64,000 bases of DNA from Sphagnum magellanicum (lineage: Eukaryota > Streptophyta > Sphagnopsida > Sphagnales > Sphagnaceae), in contig CM038911.1 in assembly GCA_021904315.1 (NCBI GenBank), positions 8,839,390 through 8,903,389 of the forward strand, written 5' to 3'. Shown piece after piece: positions 49,819 through 63,180 of this stretch. Under the pieces are notes generated by a model that ran no database searches, was not told where the DNA came from, and saw only the letters and a program-made list of their open reading frames with translations. A program made the position numbers and the translations under genes. Every line of letters starts with the position of its first letter. Position 1 is the stretch's first letter.

Positions 49819-51200
49819 TTTGTTCTGAACCAAATAGAACAAAGATTGTAGGTAGGGTCTTTCTTTTCTTTAGAAAACAAAACCAGACGCGCGCTGGCTA
49901 CAAAACAAGTCTTGGTCCAGGAGCCATAGAAACGAACGAAGGAAGCTAACAATTATCTAGAGAGGAATTACACAGAGTTTGAGGACGCTGATGAGTTAAT
50001 AATGAACTAGAGGTCGGTCGTGAAGACGATCACGGCAAACTTACAATTGACGAGAAATTCAGAAGCGAGCAAACATCAGAATTTGAGCGCACAAAAAGAT
50101 TGTACCTACATGCAGAATTGTCACTTCTTATACGCAGTGATTTCCTTCACAAGTGTTTTCCAAGAAAATGGATTCTCGTCGCGAAGTCTAGATATCCATG
50201 AACCTTCTTCTTACATTGACACACTACTGGTCCTTGTGGAGCGTGGTTATCAAACTGTTCCTGTTCGACACAGATCGACTCGCACAAACTACATGTGCAA
50301 CACAATAGTCTATCAATATCACGTCCAACAAAGTCAGATCGATTTGCACGCAGAACGATTACGGGCAGTGCACGATCAGCAGGAGATCTGCTCCGATTTC
50401 GCTACATTACTGAAATCAAAAGAAATGCAGGTTGTTTTTTCTTCGCAGCAAATGGAGATTTTTCGAGACTCTAAACTCTTCCAAGTGTTACGCGCAAGCG
50501 AAGTATATAACTATGCATGGATCCATACTTCTGCATGCTTTATAGCAAACGCTCCACAGCATACTATCTTTTTGAAAACTGGCCAGAAAAGATAGCGATA
50601 AACACAGAAAAGAATAATATATACCCAAAATACAAAACGACACTACTGGAAGCCATCGATCGTTCTTCTCAAAACGCATTTTTCGAATCGTTTCAGAACA
50701 GGAACGTAAACAAGAAGCAAGAGCCCTCCGGCACGTTGACAACCGCGAAAACTGTTCCTCTTGGCAAGAGCTTCAAGACTGACAAAGTAAACTAATTCCT
50801 CCTGACTTTTCCCTTCGACACGAAAACTACTCAGAAACAGAGACAGAGACAAAACAAGACCGAAAAAAAAAATTAAAAAAAATCTACTGCAACTCCTAAA
50901 TCGAAAGAAATAATTATGATCTTCGCAAGTTACGCCAACAATCGCTCATTCGCATACCTGAACGAAGAAGATGATCAGAGCCGAATGAGAGACGTCAAAG
51001 AGCGCTGATCAGATCATCGACACAGAACGGGCGAAAATATCAAATTTCCACGACCCAAAAAAAATCCAAAAAAATACGGGAAAAAGAGAAAAAATGAAGC
51101 CAAGAAGGCGATTGTAAGAAGCAATCAGAGAAGTTTTTTGCAAAATTTCTGTGGCGATGGAGAGGAAGAGGGAGGGAAGGAGGGAGGGAGGAGAGAGAGC

Positions 51201-51256
<56 letters not shown>

Positions 51257-51400
51257 CGTGGATACGGGTTGTGACCGGTGGACTTCCACGGGCCACAGGT
51301 AATTGTGTCTGGTGATCGCCGGTTGTCTATCACCGGCACCGGCAGGACAGGTAACAATATTTCTGCTGCCGTTACTCTCACCGGTCAAAATATTACCGTA
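49819..51400 (-). promoter_or_regulatory. SPS 5' leader and promoter region with a long (CT)n tract
   Basis: Directly upstream of the SPS ATG; on the SPS strand it contains a (CT)n run of about 30 repeats (51189-51250 as GA on the + strand). Upstream of that is a GC-richer block with caccggt/accggc words (51270-51390). A plus-strand open frame at 50020-50595 lacks an early ATG and resembles nothing. A 5'-UTR intron is possible but not provable here. Confidence 0.45.
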
Positions 51401-52989
51401 CTTTTTTTGTTCTTATATTTTTAAATTTTAAAGAAAAATCTTATAAATCTTTTATTTTTTTAATTTTTTCATATCTACTATGTAGCCAAATTTGGCTTTT
51501 TTTTTTTTTTTTTTGTGGATGATTGTCATTTTGGCTACATCACAAAATTGAAAAACAAAACCTTGAAAGAGGGATGTTGAATTTTTGTTTGGAGAAGTAT
51601 GTAATGAAAATGAAGGCTTTAATTTAATTTTAATTTTTGGAAGGATGCATTCATTTGCTTGATTTTCTATGAATGGTTTTATAATCAAAGTTGTATTAAA
51701 ATTATCTATCCAAAAACCATATGTTATTTTAAAAATTGAATATAAATTCAATACAATTGATTTTTATGTCATGTGTTTAAAACATGTATAAGTAGCATGA
51801 TTTTTTTTTCATCCATTTTTATGTAGGATGAAAATTTTAATCATATTTATTTATGTTTTTGTATGTGTTTTAAACACATGAAATCCATGTGTTTAAAATT
51901 ATGAATTTATAATTAAAATTTTCATATAATTTCCATAGGAATGTTTACCAATTGATATTGCAAATGGTGAGTTCATTTTTTGGGAACTTCTTATTGGAGC
52001 ATTTTTAAAAAATATTGTATAATTGTTTATTGGTTTGAATTTGCCATTAATGGGTAGAGCCTTTAGCCATCATGAAATAAATTGCTTGTTACCTACTATA
52101 GCAATGATTTTCTTTTGGTGAAGTTTTTGGAAAACATTCACCAAAAATTGCCACAATTGCTTACAATATATGAAAGGGTGCTTAATAATTTTTAATTTCA
52201 TATTTTGAATATTGTCAAATTTGGCAAAAACATATTTATGGGTAATTACCACTTGAATAACATCACAAAATTGGAAAAAAAAAAACATGTTGTAATATGG
52301 TAAGGTTCAAATATCTCAATGGTCAAATAAATTTTTATTTTTTTCTTTGAAAGAAATATTATTTTGGAAAATTTCAACATTTCTGAAAATAATTTAATCA
52401 TGCCTCTATATCATTTTATTTTATTTAGTTGTCACTTGCCTTTTTGTATCACAAGGTTTCATATCACTATGAAATGTAAAAAAAAAATCATATGACTAAT
52501 TTTTTAAATGAATTTTTTAATATAAAAATACAAAAAATTAGCTTCAATTCCTTTAAATCTTATAAAAATGAGATTCTTAAAAAATTGATTTGAAAGATTA
52601 TGCAAGAATTGATTAAAATTTTTTTAAATCAATTTAAAATTAAACTAAATTTCTAGTATAAAATTATTTTTTGAGAATTAAACCTTTTAAACTAATTTGA
52701 CGTTATTCTAAAAACTTCAATAAGGCTTTGATGAAAAATTTAATAACAAAAATAATAATGAAATTAATTTTTAATTGATTGATTGATTTGTTTGTATTGT
52801 TGTTGCCTTTTAATTTTTTTATAAAGGTTTTCCCCCACCAAAAAGAGAAAAATAATTCTAATTTACATTAGATTTTGTTTTTCCCCCACAAAAAGTCCCC
52901 AATTTATTTTTTTGGTCAGAAAAGAAAAGCAACAATTTTTTTCAAAAAATTAAAAAATAAAAATCACTGGAAACTTGCATCTGTTTACT
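51401..52989. other. AT-rich intergenic DNA
   Basis: No gene is seen. Two related decayed stretches, about 51465-51570 and 52190-52290, share caaatttggc and acatcacaaaattg, suggesting an old repeat. Homopolymer T and A runs are frequent. Confidence 0.5.
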
Positions 52990-53175
52990 CATTGGAATTA
53001 GGGTTAGAATTAGGGTTAAGAATGCTTTCTAGGGGTGTCTTGCCTGTCTGTTCGGTCATTGGAATTAGGGTTAGAATTAGGGTTAAGAATGCTTCCTCAG
53101 GACGTGATGCCTGCTTGTTCAGTCATTGGAATTAGGGTTAAGAGTGCTTTCTGAGTCATTGGAAATTAGGGTTTG
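52990..53175. promoter_or_regulatory. Telo-box-rich tandem repeat in the RPL26 promoter
   Basis: A unit starting cattggaattagggtt begins at 52990, 53057, 53124 and 53157, giving two 67-bp units and shortened ones. The first two each carry two attagggtt boxes and all sit 130-310 bases before the RPL26 ATG. AACCCTAA/TTAGGGTT telo-boxes are known elements of plant ribosomal-protein and translation-factor promoters; the tandem arrangement is what I see here. Confidence 0.8.
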
Positions 53176-53303
53176 ATGCGTTTTGGGGGTGGGAAACCCT
53201 AAAACAGAGTAGAATACAGAAACCATTTTGTTCTGCTTCTGCAACAGCGTCTCCATCTCTCTTTTTCTTCTTCTCTGTGCCGGAAGTGGTACTAGCAGCA
53301 GCC

Positions 53304-54670
<1,367 letters not shown>

Positions 54671-56782
54671 GTTTAGTTGCTGCAGTGAGACATGCACCAA
54701 TCATCAGCTGGCTATGCAATATTGAGGAAATGTAGTAGTAGTTCAGACAAGTAGCAGCAGCGAGCTTAAAAAGAAACACTTGTCTGAATGAAAATTCAAG
54801 AGTAATGGGTTGTTCTTGAATGCTGTCAGATGGTGCATTCAAGGGGACTTATACTTGTCCAGCTGCATTGTAATTTTTTTGACAGCAAGATGTACTTTGC
54901 CCTTGATTTCTTAAAGCTCATTCTGTGAGGAGCTTTTGTGGATTAGCATATCTGAAGAAATTGTGTAAGACTGGTTGCATTCATGCTTTACTCATTGTGA
55001 GCCTGTGACACTTTGAAAGCCAAAGCTGGTTGAGTATGGAAGGTTTTTTGCATGAGGGAGTTGACCAAAGGCCAGGTCCCTTAGCTACAGCTGAAAAGGG
55101 AAGATGGAGAACTGGTTTGTTATGTGAGGCCAAAGGACAGGTGTCACTGCTGCTGCCTCTTGCTGTAACTGCCAGGGCGTGTCTTGTATTCTTCCCCTCG
55201 TCTTTCTTCCTTGCTCTTTGTGGCTCCCTTCTAAATCTACCAGTGTTCATTGACTATACAGGTGGCCAATTCTCAACATGGTGGTGATGATGCTTTCATC
55301 AACATCATGCATATGGTTCCAACATATGAATCCTGTGTGATAGTGTAGTACCTGGTATTCTATTCAGCTGTATAACTTGTTTGCACTGTTTACCATTGAT
55401 GGATGAAGCTGTGATCTTCATCTTTTTCTCATAATACAATGAGCTCCAATGATGACTACAGAACACTCTTGTGGCAATGCCTGCATTAGGGAGGAGCTTA
55501 GGGAGTACTCAAACCATGTATGTATCAGAGACTTTCAGAGTAGCTTACACCCCTACTTTCCAACCCTTTCTTCATTTTCAAAACATTGTGTCCTTGGAAA
55601 CAAATTCCAATTTCAAGATTCAATTTTGGAAATGAATCCAAATCTACACCAGCAGCACCAGTATTTAGTATGTCGAACTGTGCCCACCCAACAACCCATG
55701 TCCACTGTTACTGCCAGTGCAGTGTCTTCAGCCTCTGGGTGTCTGTTGGCTGCTGATCAGAATCCCCACGGATTTCTTATTTTCTTTTGGGCTTGAAACC
55801 ATTTGCCAGCACCTTCCTGTTTCATCTCTACCTTCAATGCTTCCTGTGCCTTCCTTCACAATAGAGGAAAATTTCCTTCCTCCCTAAAGGTTTGCTAAAG
55901 GATCTCCAGAACCTGATGTCTCTACACAACTCCACTGTAACTTACTCATCATACTTTCCATTGGGAAACCTCAGTTTCCTGCTCTTAAAAACAATTACAG
56001 GAGAATTGTCATCCTTCACCTCAGACTATCAACGCAATCCCCTTGACTGCCAACCCCTGCAGGGGGGGCATTCATCCATACAGATTGGTGATGTTTCAGA
56101 AATGAGACTAAGCTTCCAATCATCAAAACCCCTAATTTAGGACTTTCAAAAAAGTCCATTTTACCTCCATTGAAGGGGTTCAGAATCAATCTTCTCTTAA
56201 GCTGCGAGAAAGTGAAGGTTTTGATGCTCTTTCATTATGCGAGCACATTCCTCCCTCCTCGATATTTCAATAAGTTTCTTCCTTCAGATCTCAAGTCTCC
56301 TGGTTTGCAATTGAACAGTGTACCCACTCTCCCACCTTCAACCAACTCTCACTTTCATCTCAAAACCAAAAGAAAAGTACCTCAACCTTCAATTTTGCTT
56401 CTGAATCATTTTTCCCACATGTAATGCCAGCTCTCATCCAACCCTTTTGTGCGCACCCAATCCATGTCCTTGCTCTCACCTGTCCTCCTTTCATCTTGCA
56501 AACTGTAACCCATCATGTTCAGTCTCCCTTGTTTCAAGTCCAACACCAAAATTGCTGGCTATTGTTGTTGGCTCCATCAACTTAGCTCAGAGAGACAGTG
56601 TGCTCCCACCTCAGTTTTTCAGATTCTCTATCTCAGTCATTCCATGTTCTTGTAAACTCCCTGAACAGCATGGGGAATTGAAAACAGAGAAGTGCAGCAC
56701 CTGATAATCCAGGAAAAAGAAGACTGATCAACCATGTTTCGAGCTCAACAAGGCTCAACTGTTCTTCTCACCCTTCAGGGTT
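54671..56782. other. RPL26 3' UTR and convergent intergenic region
   Basis: The first 400 bases or so are probably RPL26 3' UTR. The rest has several open frames of 80-115 codons without similarity to anything I know. It ends at the stop of the minus-strand coiled-coil gene. Confidence 0.45.
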
Positions 56783-59700
56783 CTAGGAGGGCAGCACCAA
56801 AGAATCGCTGTATTTGTGTGTCTCGTCATCAGTCTTACTCAAAAGCTGATTTCCAGTCTTAACATTTTCTTGGAGGTTTTTCAGATGCAGCTCGAGCTCA
56901 AGTATAGTTTGAGGTTTCTGTTCTAGGTTTGACACATTGTCATCTCTCTGAGAAATTTCAGATTCAGGACATTGTTCCAACCTCTCTGGATCATCTTTTG
57001 AGTGTGTAACACACTCTTTGTTAGCTGTCACTTGCTCTTGACATAAGGTCTCCACAGAACCAATCTCAACTTCAGAGCCTTCATGGGTTGACGATGCAAG
57101 TTCACATCTTGATTCACCAAGTAAGTCAGAACCATGTTCACCCTGCTCCTCTACAGCCCCACTGACAGCAAGTTTTGATTGGAGAGTTCTGATCAAGAGA
57201 TTACTCCAGGATCTCACCCTTGTTTCGAACTGGATTTCATGCTCACTGGAGAAAGTGTTCTCTTCAGGAAAATGTCTGTGTAGGTGCTTGACCTCTGATT
57301 TCTCCAAATCCAGTCCCTCTGTCTCTCTCTCCAGTGCAGCTATTTCAGGATTGGTCTCAAGGGGAGAGTCATCCCCCTCTTCCCTGCTCAATGACAGTGA
57401 GATCCCTGTCGTTTGCATCTCTTTATCATGTGTGTTATTAACCAACTCCATCTTGGTAACTCCACCTGCTTGTTGCTCTTTCTTGAGATTGGCCACAGGA
57501 GTCTTTAAAACTTCAAGCTGTTTCCTGAGTTCTTTGATAACAGAAAGATACTCTGACTCCCTTTCCAACAAAGAGATTTTCTCTTTCTCATAGTTCACTA
57601 GTGCAGCCTTTGAAGCTTCAAGCTCTTTCCTTTCTTGTTCTAGAAGAGAAGTAAACTGTGATTCCTTTTTCTCAAAAGACAAAACCTTTTCCTCAAATTT
57701 GGCAACAGCAGTAGTCATTGAAGTTTCAAGAGCATTTCTCTCTACTTCTAAAAGTGAAAGATACTCTGACTCTTTCTTCACCAGAGTCTGCTCCAACTTG
57801 ACTGTTCCTGCCATGGCCTCATCAAGACTCCTCCGAAGATGCAGATTCTCACTGGATAAGCAGTCACAAGCAGCACGCACTTCTGTGACCTGTAAAAACA
57901 AAAGAACTCTGAAAGTGAGAACAGGAATCTGAAGAGACAAATAGCTGCACCATTCTTCCTGGAAGAGAACCCATGAGGAGGGAGAATGCCAGCAGCCAAT
58001 AACTCAAATACAAACAGAAACAATATTCCAAACAGTGCTGCTCAACAAGGCAGAAACCTGTTTCTCCAATTCCAGGTTAGATTCAGCCAAATGTTGAGCA
58101 TCCTTTTTAGCTTGTTGTAGCTCTGCCTCTGCTTCCTCTTTAGCCTGCATTGCATTCTCTTTGGCTTCTTTCAGCCCTTTCTCAAGATTCTGCAATGTGA
58201 AAAACCCAATATTGTGTGAATTCCTCTCACACCCAATCCTATGCTTATTATTACAAAACTAGTGATTGGGTATGACTGAAGCTTCTGCTTCCTTTAACAG
58301 CAGATGCTTGGCTCTTGACTGACATCAAAAGAAGTATATACATTGATGAGAATAAAACCCCAACAATAACACTGTGAAGGTAACACAACAGTGGGTGCAG
58401 TCATAACCTTATAAGAGTCACTCACAAATAGTCAGACCATCACCTTCAGTGCCAATAGCAGTGACAAGCTGCCATGACTATCCACAGACTTCACTAGCTC
58501 CCAGCGGTGTGTGAAGATAAGTATATAACAATCTGCCTTTTCAGATAAATCTTAAACCCATCATGCAGAATCTGTATCCTGAGTTTCTACTGCATTTCTA
58601 GAGACTTGGTCATGATGTTGGCTAGCTCTAGCTAGCACTCAAGAGACATAACTAATGGAAAAAGTTGTTAGTATACTCATTGAAGCTGCAACAGGCTTGT
58701 GAGGATATGCTTTCATTTCATCACATCAAAAGAACTATACCATCATTTCTGAAACCTTTAACCAGTATCCAAGGAAGAAGCAAGAGAAAAAACATGATGG
58801 GTTTTTAAAATCACCTCATTAGCAAGCTGCAAACGCTGAACCTCAAGGGTGCAACCTTCTGCATTTTCTTCAGCTTCTCTACGCCGTACTAATGAATGCA
58901 GCACCTCTTTGCGTGCATCCTTCACCTGCAAAAAGCAAGCCGCTGTCCTTTGTGAAACATCTTCATGAGCATTGAGAGCTTCTCCACACTCACCTCTTAG
59001 GATTTAGAAGCCCTTGAAATTTATACTTGTGATACAGAAAAGCACTCAAGAAGATCAAGAACAAGTTATCTGTCAGCAAAATTTAGCCAAGAAGATAACT
59101 TTAAGGTTCCTGTTACATTGCTTTCATTAGAGTTTGCTGATCGCACTGCAAGTCCTCTATCAGGAAATTCCACCCAGCATAAGCAGCAGATAGACCACCT
59201 GTGCTTCTAGCTCCTCAACTCGAAGAACTGAAGCTTGTTCAACTTGGGCACGGAGCTCACGCTCCTGTTCCACCATCTCCATTAGTTGGTACCTCAATTC
59301 TGCCATTTCCTGTGTCAGATCCTCCGCTTCCTCTTTGGCCTTCTCTTTCTCAGCTGCTAATTCTACCTGCAGTTAGACCCAGGCTGCAAATAAAAAAGCT
59401 GCAGCCACTTCTGACTGCTTACACCAACCTCAATCTGCTGCAGCATAAAATACTGACGACAGACAAGCAGATCTACAAACTTAAAAATCATCCCCCCAAG
59501 TCTTACCTTCATTTGAGAAACAATCTCTCTCAATTCCACCAGCTGCTGCTCTTTTTTCTGAAGTTCAAACGTGGCACTCTGTACTCTAACCTCAGCGTCT
59601 GCATGCTTCAATTGGAGTTCATGGAAATCATCTTCAACTTCCAATGAAGCCTCTCCAAGATCAAGTAGTGTTTGTATTGAAAAACGTCCTGTTGGGGTCC

Positions 59701-62444
59701 TTGGGGATCCCAGTGTCCTGTCTGATGCCCCCTTCATGGGTGTGATGAGAAAGTCGAGCTCACCATTGGTGCAACTTGCCAGATTTAATTCTGTTTCCAG
59801 GTGTGCCACACGTGCCTCCCACTCTGCCCTCTCGTTGATCCAATCCTCTTCAAGCTTTGCCTCCTGTTATCAAAGCTCAACTGAGTCCAAGCAACCAGGA
59901 ATGCATGTAACTATCTCTTACTGCAACATGTTTCACAAGCAATTTGTGTATGTGTTTTCTAACTGGGTATTTTATAACTGAGAAGATATGTTGCAGCACT
60001 GCTATTTATGAAAGCATCCATAACACAGATGTACTCCCCCTACATTGTTGCTTTCCAATTCTAGCTGGAGTTGCAGCTCCATGTTGTCAGCCTGGAGTTG
60101 AGAGACCTCCTCTTCCAGAATGAGAATTTTCTCCTGGAGCCTGGTGCCTTCCTCCTCAGACTTTGCAAGCTGTCCCTCAATACGGCGCACGCGCTCTTTC
60201 ATAAGGTGGATCTCAATGCTCTTTGAGTCCAAAGCTTGCTTGGTCTCCAAACACCTTGCATCTGATCGAGCAAGCTGTTCCTGGAAAACAAGGTTGACAC
60301 AAAAACAACAGATGACACCAGCTTTCCACACTATGGCATCAAAGACTTGTTACATCATTGGGGCCTCCATTACAACCCTGTGACAATCAAAGTAAGCAAG
60401 AATGTAACAAAGCAAGGTACCCATAACAATATGTGTCTGAAGTTATTATACCTTCAGCCGGGTGACCTCCAATTTCAGGCTAGCATTGGTCCTGGATTGC
60501 TCGTCTTCCAATTCCTTCATCCTTTGCTCCTGTTCACTTGATTCAGCAACTGCTGGAAAAAAAAAACTGTGGGCATAGTTCAGAGTCTCTGCAAGATTCT
60601 TTGATTACCTCTAAACTTCCATCAAGCCTTGGTCATAGCTAGATTCAAACCTTGATTTCTGCCGATATAAGTCCTGATATGCTCATTTGTAGCTTTTGCT
60701 TCAAGTGTCTTTTCTTGTATTTGTTGCTCAAGTTTTGCTACAACCCAAAATTTAAAAAGCAGGTTAGTATGGTGAATCCAGCCACGGCAACAAAAAGAAC
60801 AATGATGAGAAACTTTCTACATATGCATCTGCACTCTTCTGCTTGCATGCACCTAAACAAGTGTGACAACAGATTGATTGAGTCTACTTTACAAGCTTCC
60901 AATGTCAAAACTGCTAGGAAAAAAACCCCAACCTGTTTGATTGATCCATCTTACCACAGTAGTCAGAGGAGGACTTCAGTTCCCTTTCCAGATCTGCTGC
61001 TCGAGATGCCTGATGCATCACACTTGCAAACTCCACCTCCTTTGCAACAAATTCCTGTGGAGGTTCCAAATTGACAACATCATACCTCCCTTCAACTACA
61101 ACAGGCTGACTGAATGAGAACAAGAGCAAGAGCAAGAAAGAAAATCAAACATACAGGCAAACAAGTGATGTTAACATTTTTTGAAACCCATTTCAATGAA
61201 TAAATTGACAAAGAAGGTGATATATACCTCCTCAACACAACGTAGCCTTGTTTGCTCAGCGAGAAAAAACTCTTCAAACATGTCCCGCTCACCTTTAAGC
61301 TTTTTGTAAGCAATTTTGACCCAAATGCATGCATCACAATGGTTAGAGTTTCATAAGCTGTTATCACTCTCAGGCTCAGCAATAGATGAAAGCAGACCTG
61401 ATCCATTCTGGCATCACTCATATTAGAGGAAGAACTCCTTGTCTCTTTTGACACACAGCTAGAATAGAATGGTTGAAGGTAGCAGGGCTCTACAGCCATA
61501 CCTTGTTGTAAGCTTGCTCAAAATTTATGATATTGCTGACATGTGAAGCCATTCGTAGTGATCCCGCACTGTCACTCCTCGCATGACCAGGCCTCTGTAA
61601 GAAGAATTTCATTGATATAGCCTCAAATGGTGTCAGCAAAAAAAAATGCAGATCGCCTATTGCATGACATATGCTGCCATGAAATCCAACAACAATGGAA
61701 CACTGACAAGAGAAGCAACATTGAAATTACCTTAGTGCTTTCAGAAACCAGTCTTTCCAATCGCTCACGAACTTCTGGGGATTCTGATAACCTGCAACAG
61801 AAATATAAAATACCCAAAAGTAAGCACATCACTCTTTAGAGCACTTTCTGAAATCAATCTTCCCAATCTTTCACAAATTGTAGGGGATTGCAACAGAAAT
61901 AAAAAAAAATACCCACACCCAAATAAGCACATTTGGCTTCTGAGGTGTCCAGTAAATCAGATTATTGAAGAATGCAAAAAAATTACAAGCAAATATCTTT
62001 CTCAGAAAAAAAACATATACAAGCATGATGAGCATGACAAACACTATTAAAAAAAGATAAAAACTCCAATGCCTGAGAATGGGTAACTTGCCTGCCTTGA
62101 ACATGGATGGAGGATTGCTTGTCTAGTAAACCAACGGCACTTTCAGATTGAAGCTGATGGTTCTGCAGGACCAAGATATCATCAAGAATCCTATACCAAA
62201 AAAATGCAGTAGAGGTTTTTGGCACAAAACAAGACACACCCACTCACAAGAGCTTGGGTCTTCTTTGAACAAATAGCATGGACCATCATAGCTGTGCAGT
62301 TGCTTGAATATTTTGAAAAGATGAATTTAGCTCTGTAGAAAGAGGGAATGCAATAGTTCAACCCTAAAACCTTCAATTAAGAAACCTTAAACCCTAAACT
62401 GACCTGTTCCCTGTGGTCCAAGTCATGAGCAAAAGACCAGCCAT
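56783..62444 (-). CDS. Long coiled-coil protein of unknown function
   Basis: Fifteen exons: 62444-62404, 62190-62092, 61791-61731, 61594-61502, 61442-61398, 61299-61228, 61054-60955, 60737-60651, 60552-60452, 60280-60044, 59863-59507, 59366-59199, 58925-58815, 58189-58058 and 57889-56783. Phases agree and give 936 codons. The ATG at 62444 (ccATGG context) opens MAGLLLMTWTTGNRILDD. Residues about 130-690 are heptad-rich coiled coil (for example ERVRRIEGQLAKSEEEG, EELEAQVKDARKEVLHSLV), with a proline/serine break TPMKGASDRTLGSPRTPTGR (353-372) holding SP and TP sites. The tail is acidic and mostly not heptad. It resembles plant myosin-tail or kinesin-tail-like proteins only in composition; no motor, membrane span or named domain is visible. 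One intron (62091-61792) starts with GC instead of GT. The 45-nt exon at 61442-61398 is the least certain. Confidence 0.82.
61832..61932 (-). pseudogene. Decayed duplicate of exon 3 of the coiled-coil gene
   Basis: About 61846-61930 repeats the exon 61791-61731 with its flanks: gcactttctgaaa against gtgctttcagaaa, caatctttcacaaa against caatcgctcacgaa, and gcaacagaaataaaa plus atacccaaa or near variant and aagcacat in both. The copy has lost part of the exon and lies inside the intron. Confidence 0.8.
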
Positions 62445-63081
62445 GGGGGAGTGGAGATTCAACCATCTCAGGCTCCTTTGCCTGCAAAAAAGAAATCCCA
62501 CCACTTAAAAAAAAGAAAACCTTGAGAGTTAGAAAGAGAGATGCAAAAGAACGAGACTTGTCCCTGGATGAAGACCCAAAAAAATTCACAGCAGAAACTT
62601 GCAAAGGTCAAAACCCAATCACAACAACAACAACCCATGGCACGTTATCGTTTTCTCAGGAGCAAGGAATCAAATGCTCTTAGAATGAAGGTCCAAATTT
62701 GGTTTGAAGATGATGGAATGATGATACCCGTGATTTTCCCAGTCGCCAAGTTGAAGATTTCCATTTCCTCGACACATTTGCCATTCTTTTTTCTCTGAAG
62801 GATCTCTACTCCTCCTCGTCCTAGTCCCACTGAAATCTTTCAAAACGTCTACTTTACCCCCCCGCCCGCCCCCAAAAGTTCTAGTTCCTTTCTTTCTCTT
62901 GCTCACTGTTGAAAATAACTGAAAGAGACCACCAGTCCGTCACTTCAAAGAAGACTCCTCGACCTTAATGGAAAGCATAGCAACACCTTCTGGTAAACCG
63001 CAATTCAGATCCGCAGATGATTTCTCTGTCTCTCGATCCCCAGCTCTCACCACCAGTAGTAGCATCAAACAGACCTGCAAA

Positions 63082-63128
<47 letters not shown>

Positions 63129-63180
63129 GAGAAGCGAGAAGCGAGAAGCTCGGAGCACTAAACCCTAACCCTAATATCAT
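62445..63180 (-). promoter_or_regulatory. 5' leader and promoter of the coiled-coil gene
   Basis: The region upstream of the ATG contains a splice-acceptor-like ttttttgcagg (62482-62492 on the complement), so a 5'-UTR intron is likely. A (GA)n run at 63086-63122 and a telo-like aaccctaaccctaat near 63160 mark the probable promoter side. Confidence 0.45.

Noticed and set aside
50020-50595. 191-codon plus-strand open frame upstream of SPS
   Set aside because: It begins with GTG, has no early ATG, overlaps the SPS leader antisense and resembles no protein family known to me.
62377-62604. Reading LPHGWSFAHDLDHREQ as the first exon of the coiled-coil gene
   Set aside because: That frame ends in phase 0 and cannot join exon 2; the frame starting at the ATG at 62444 joins correctly.
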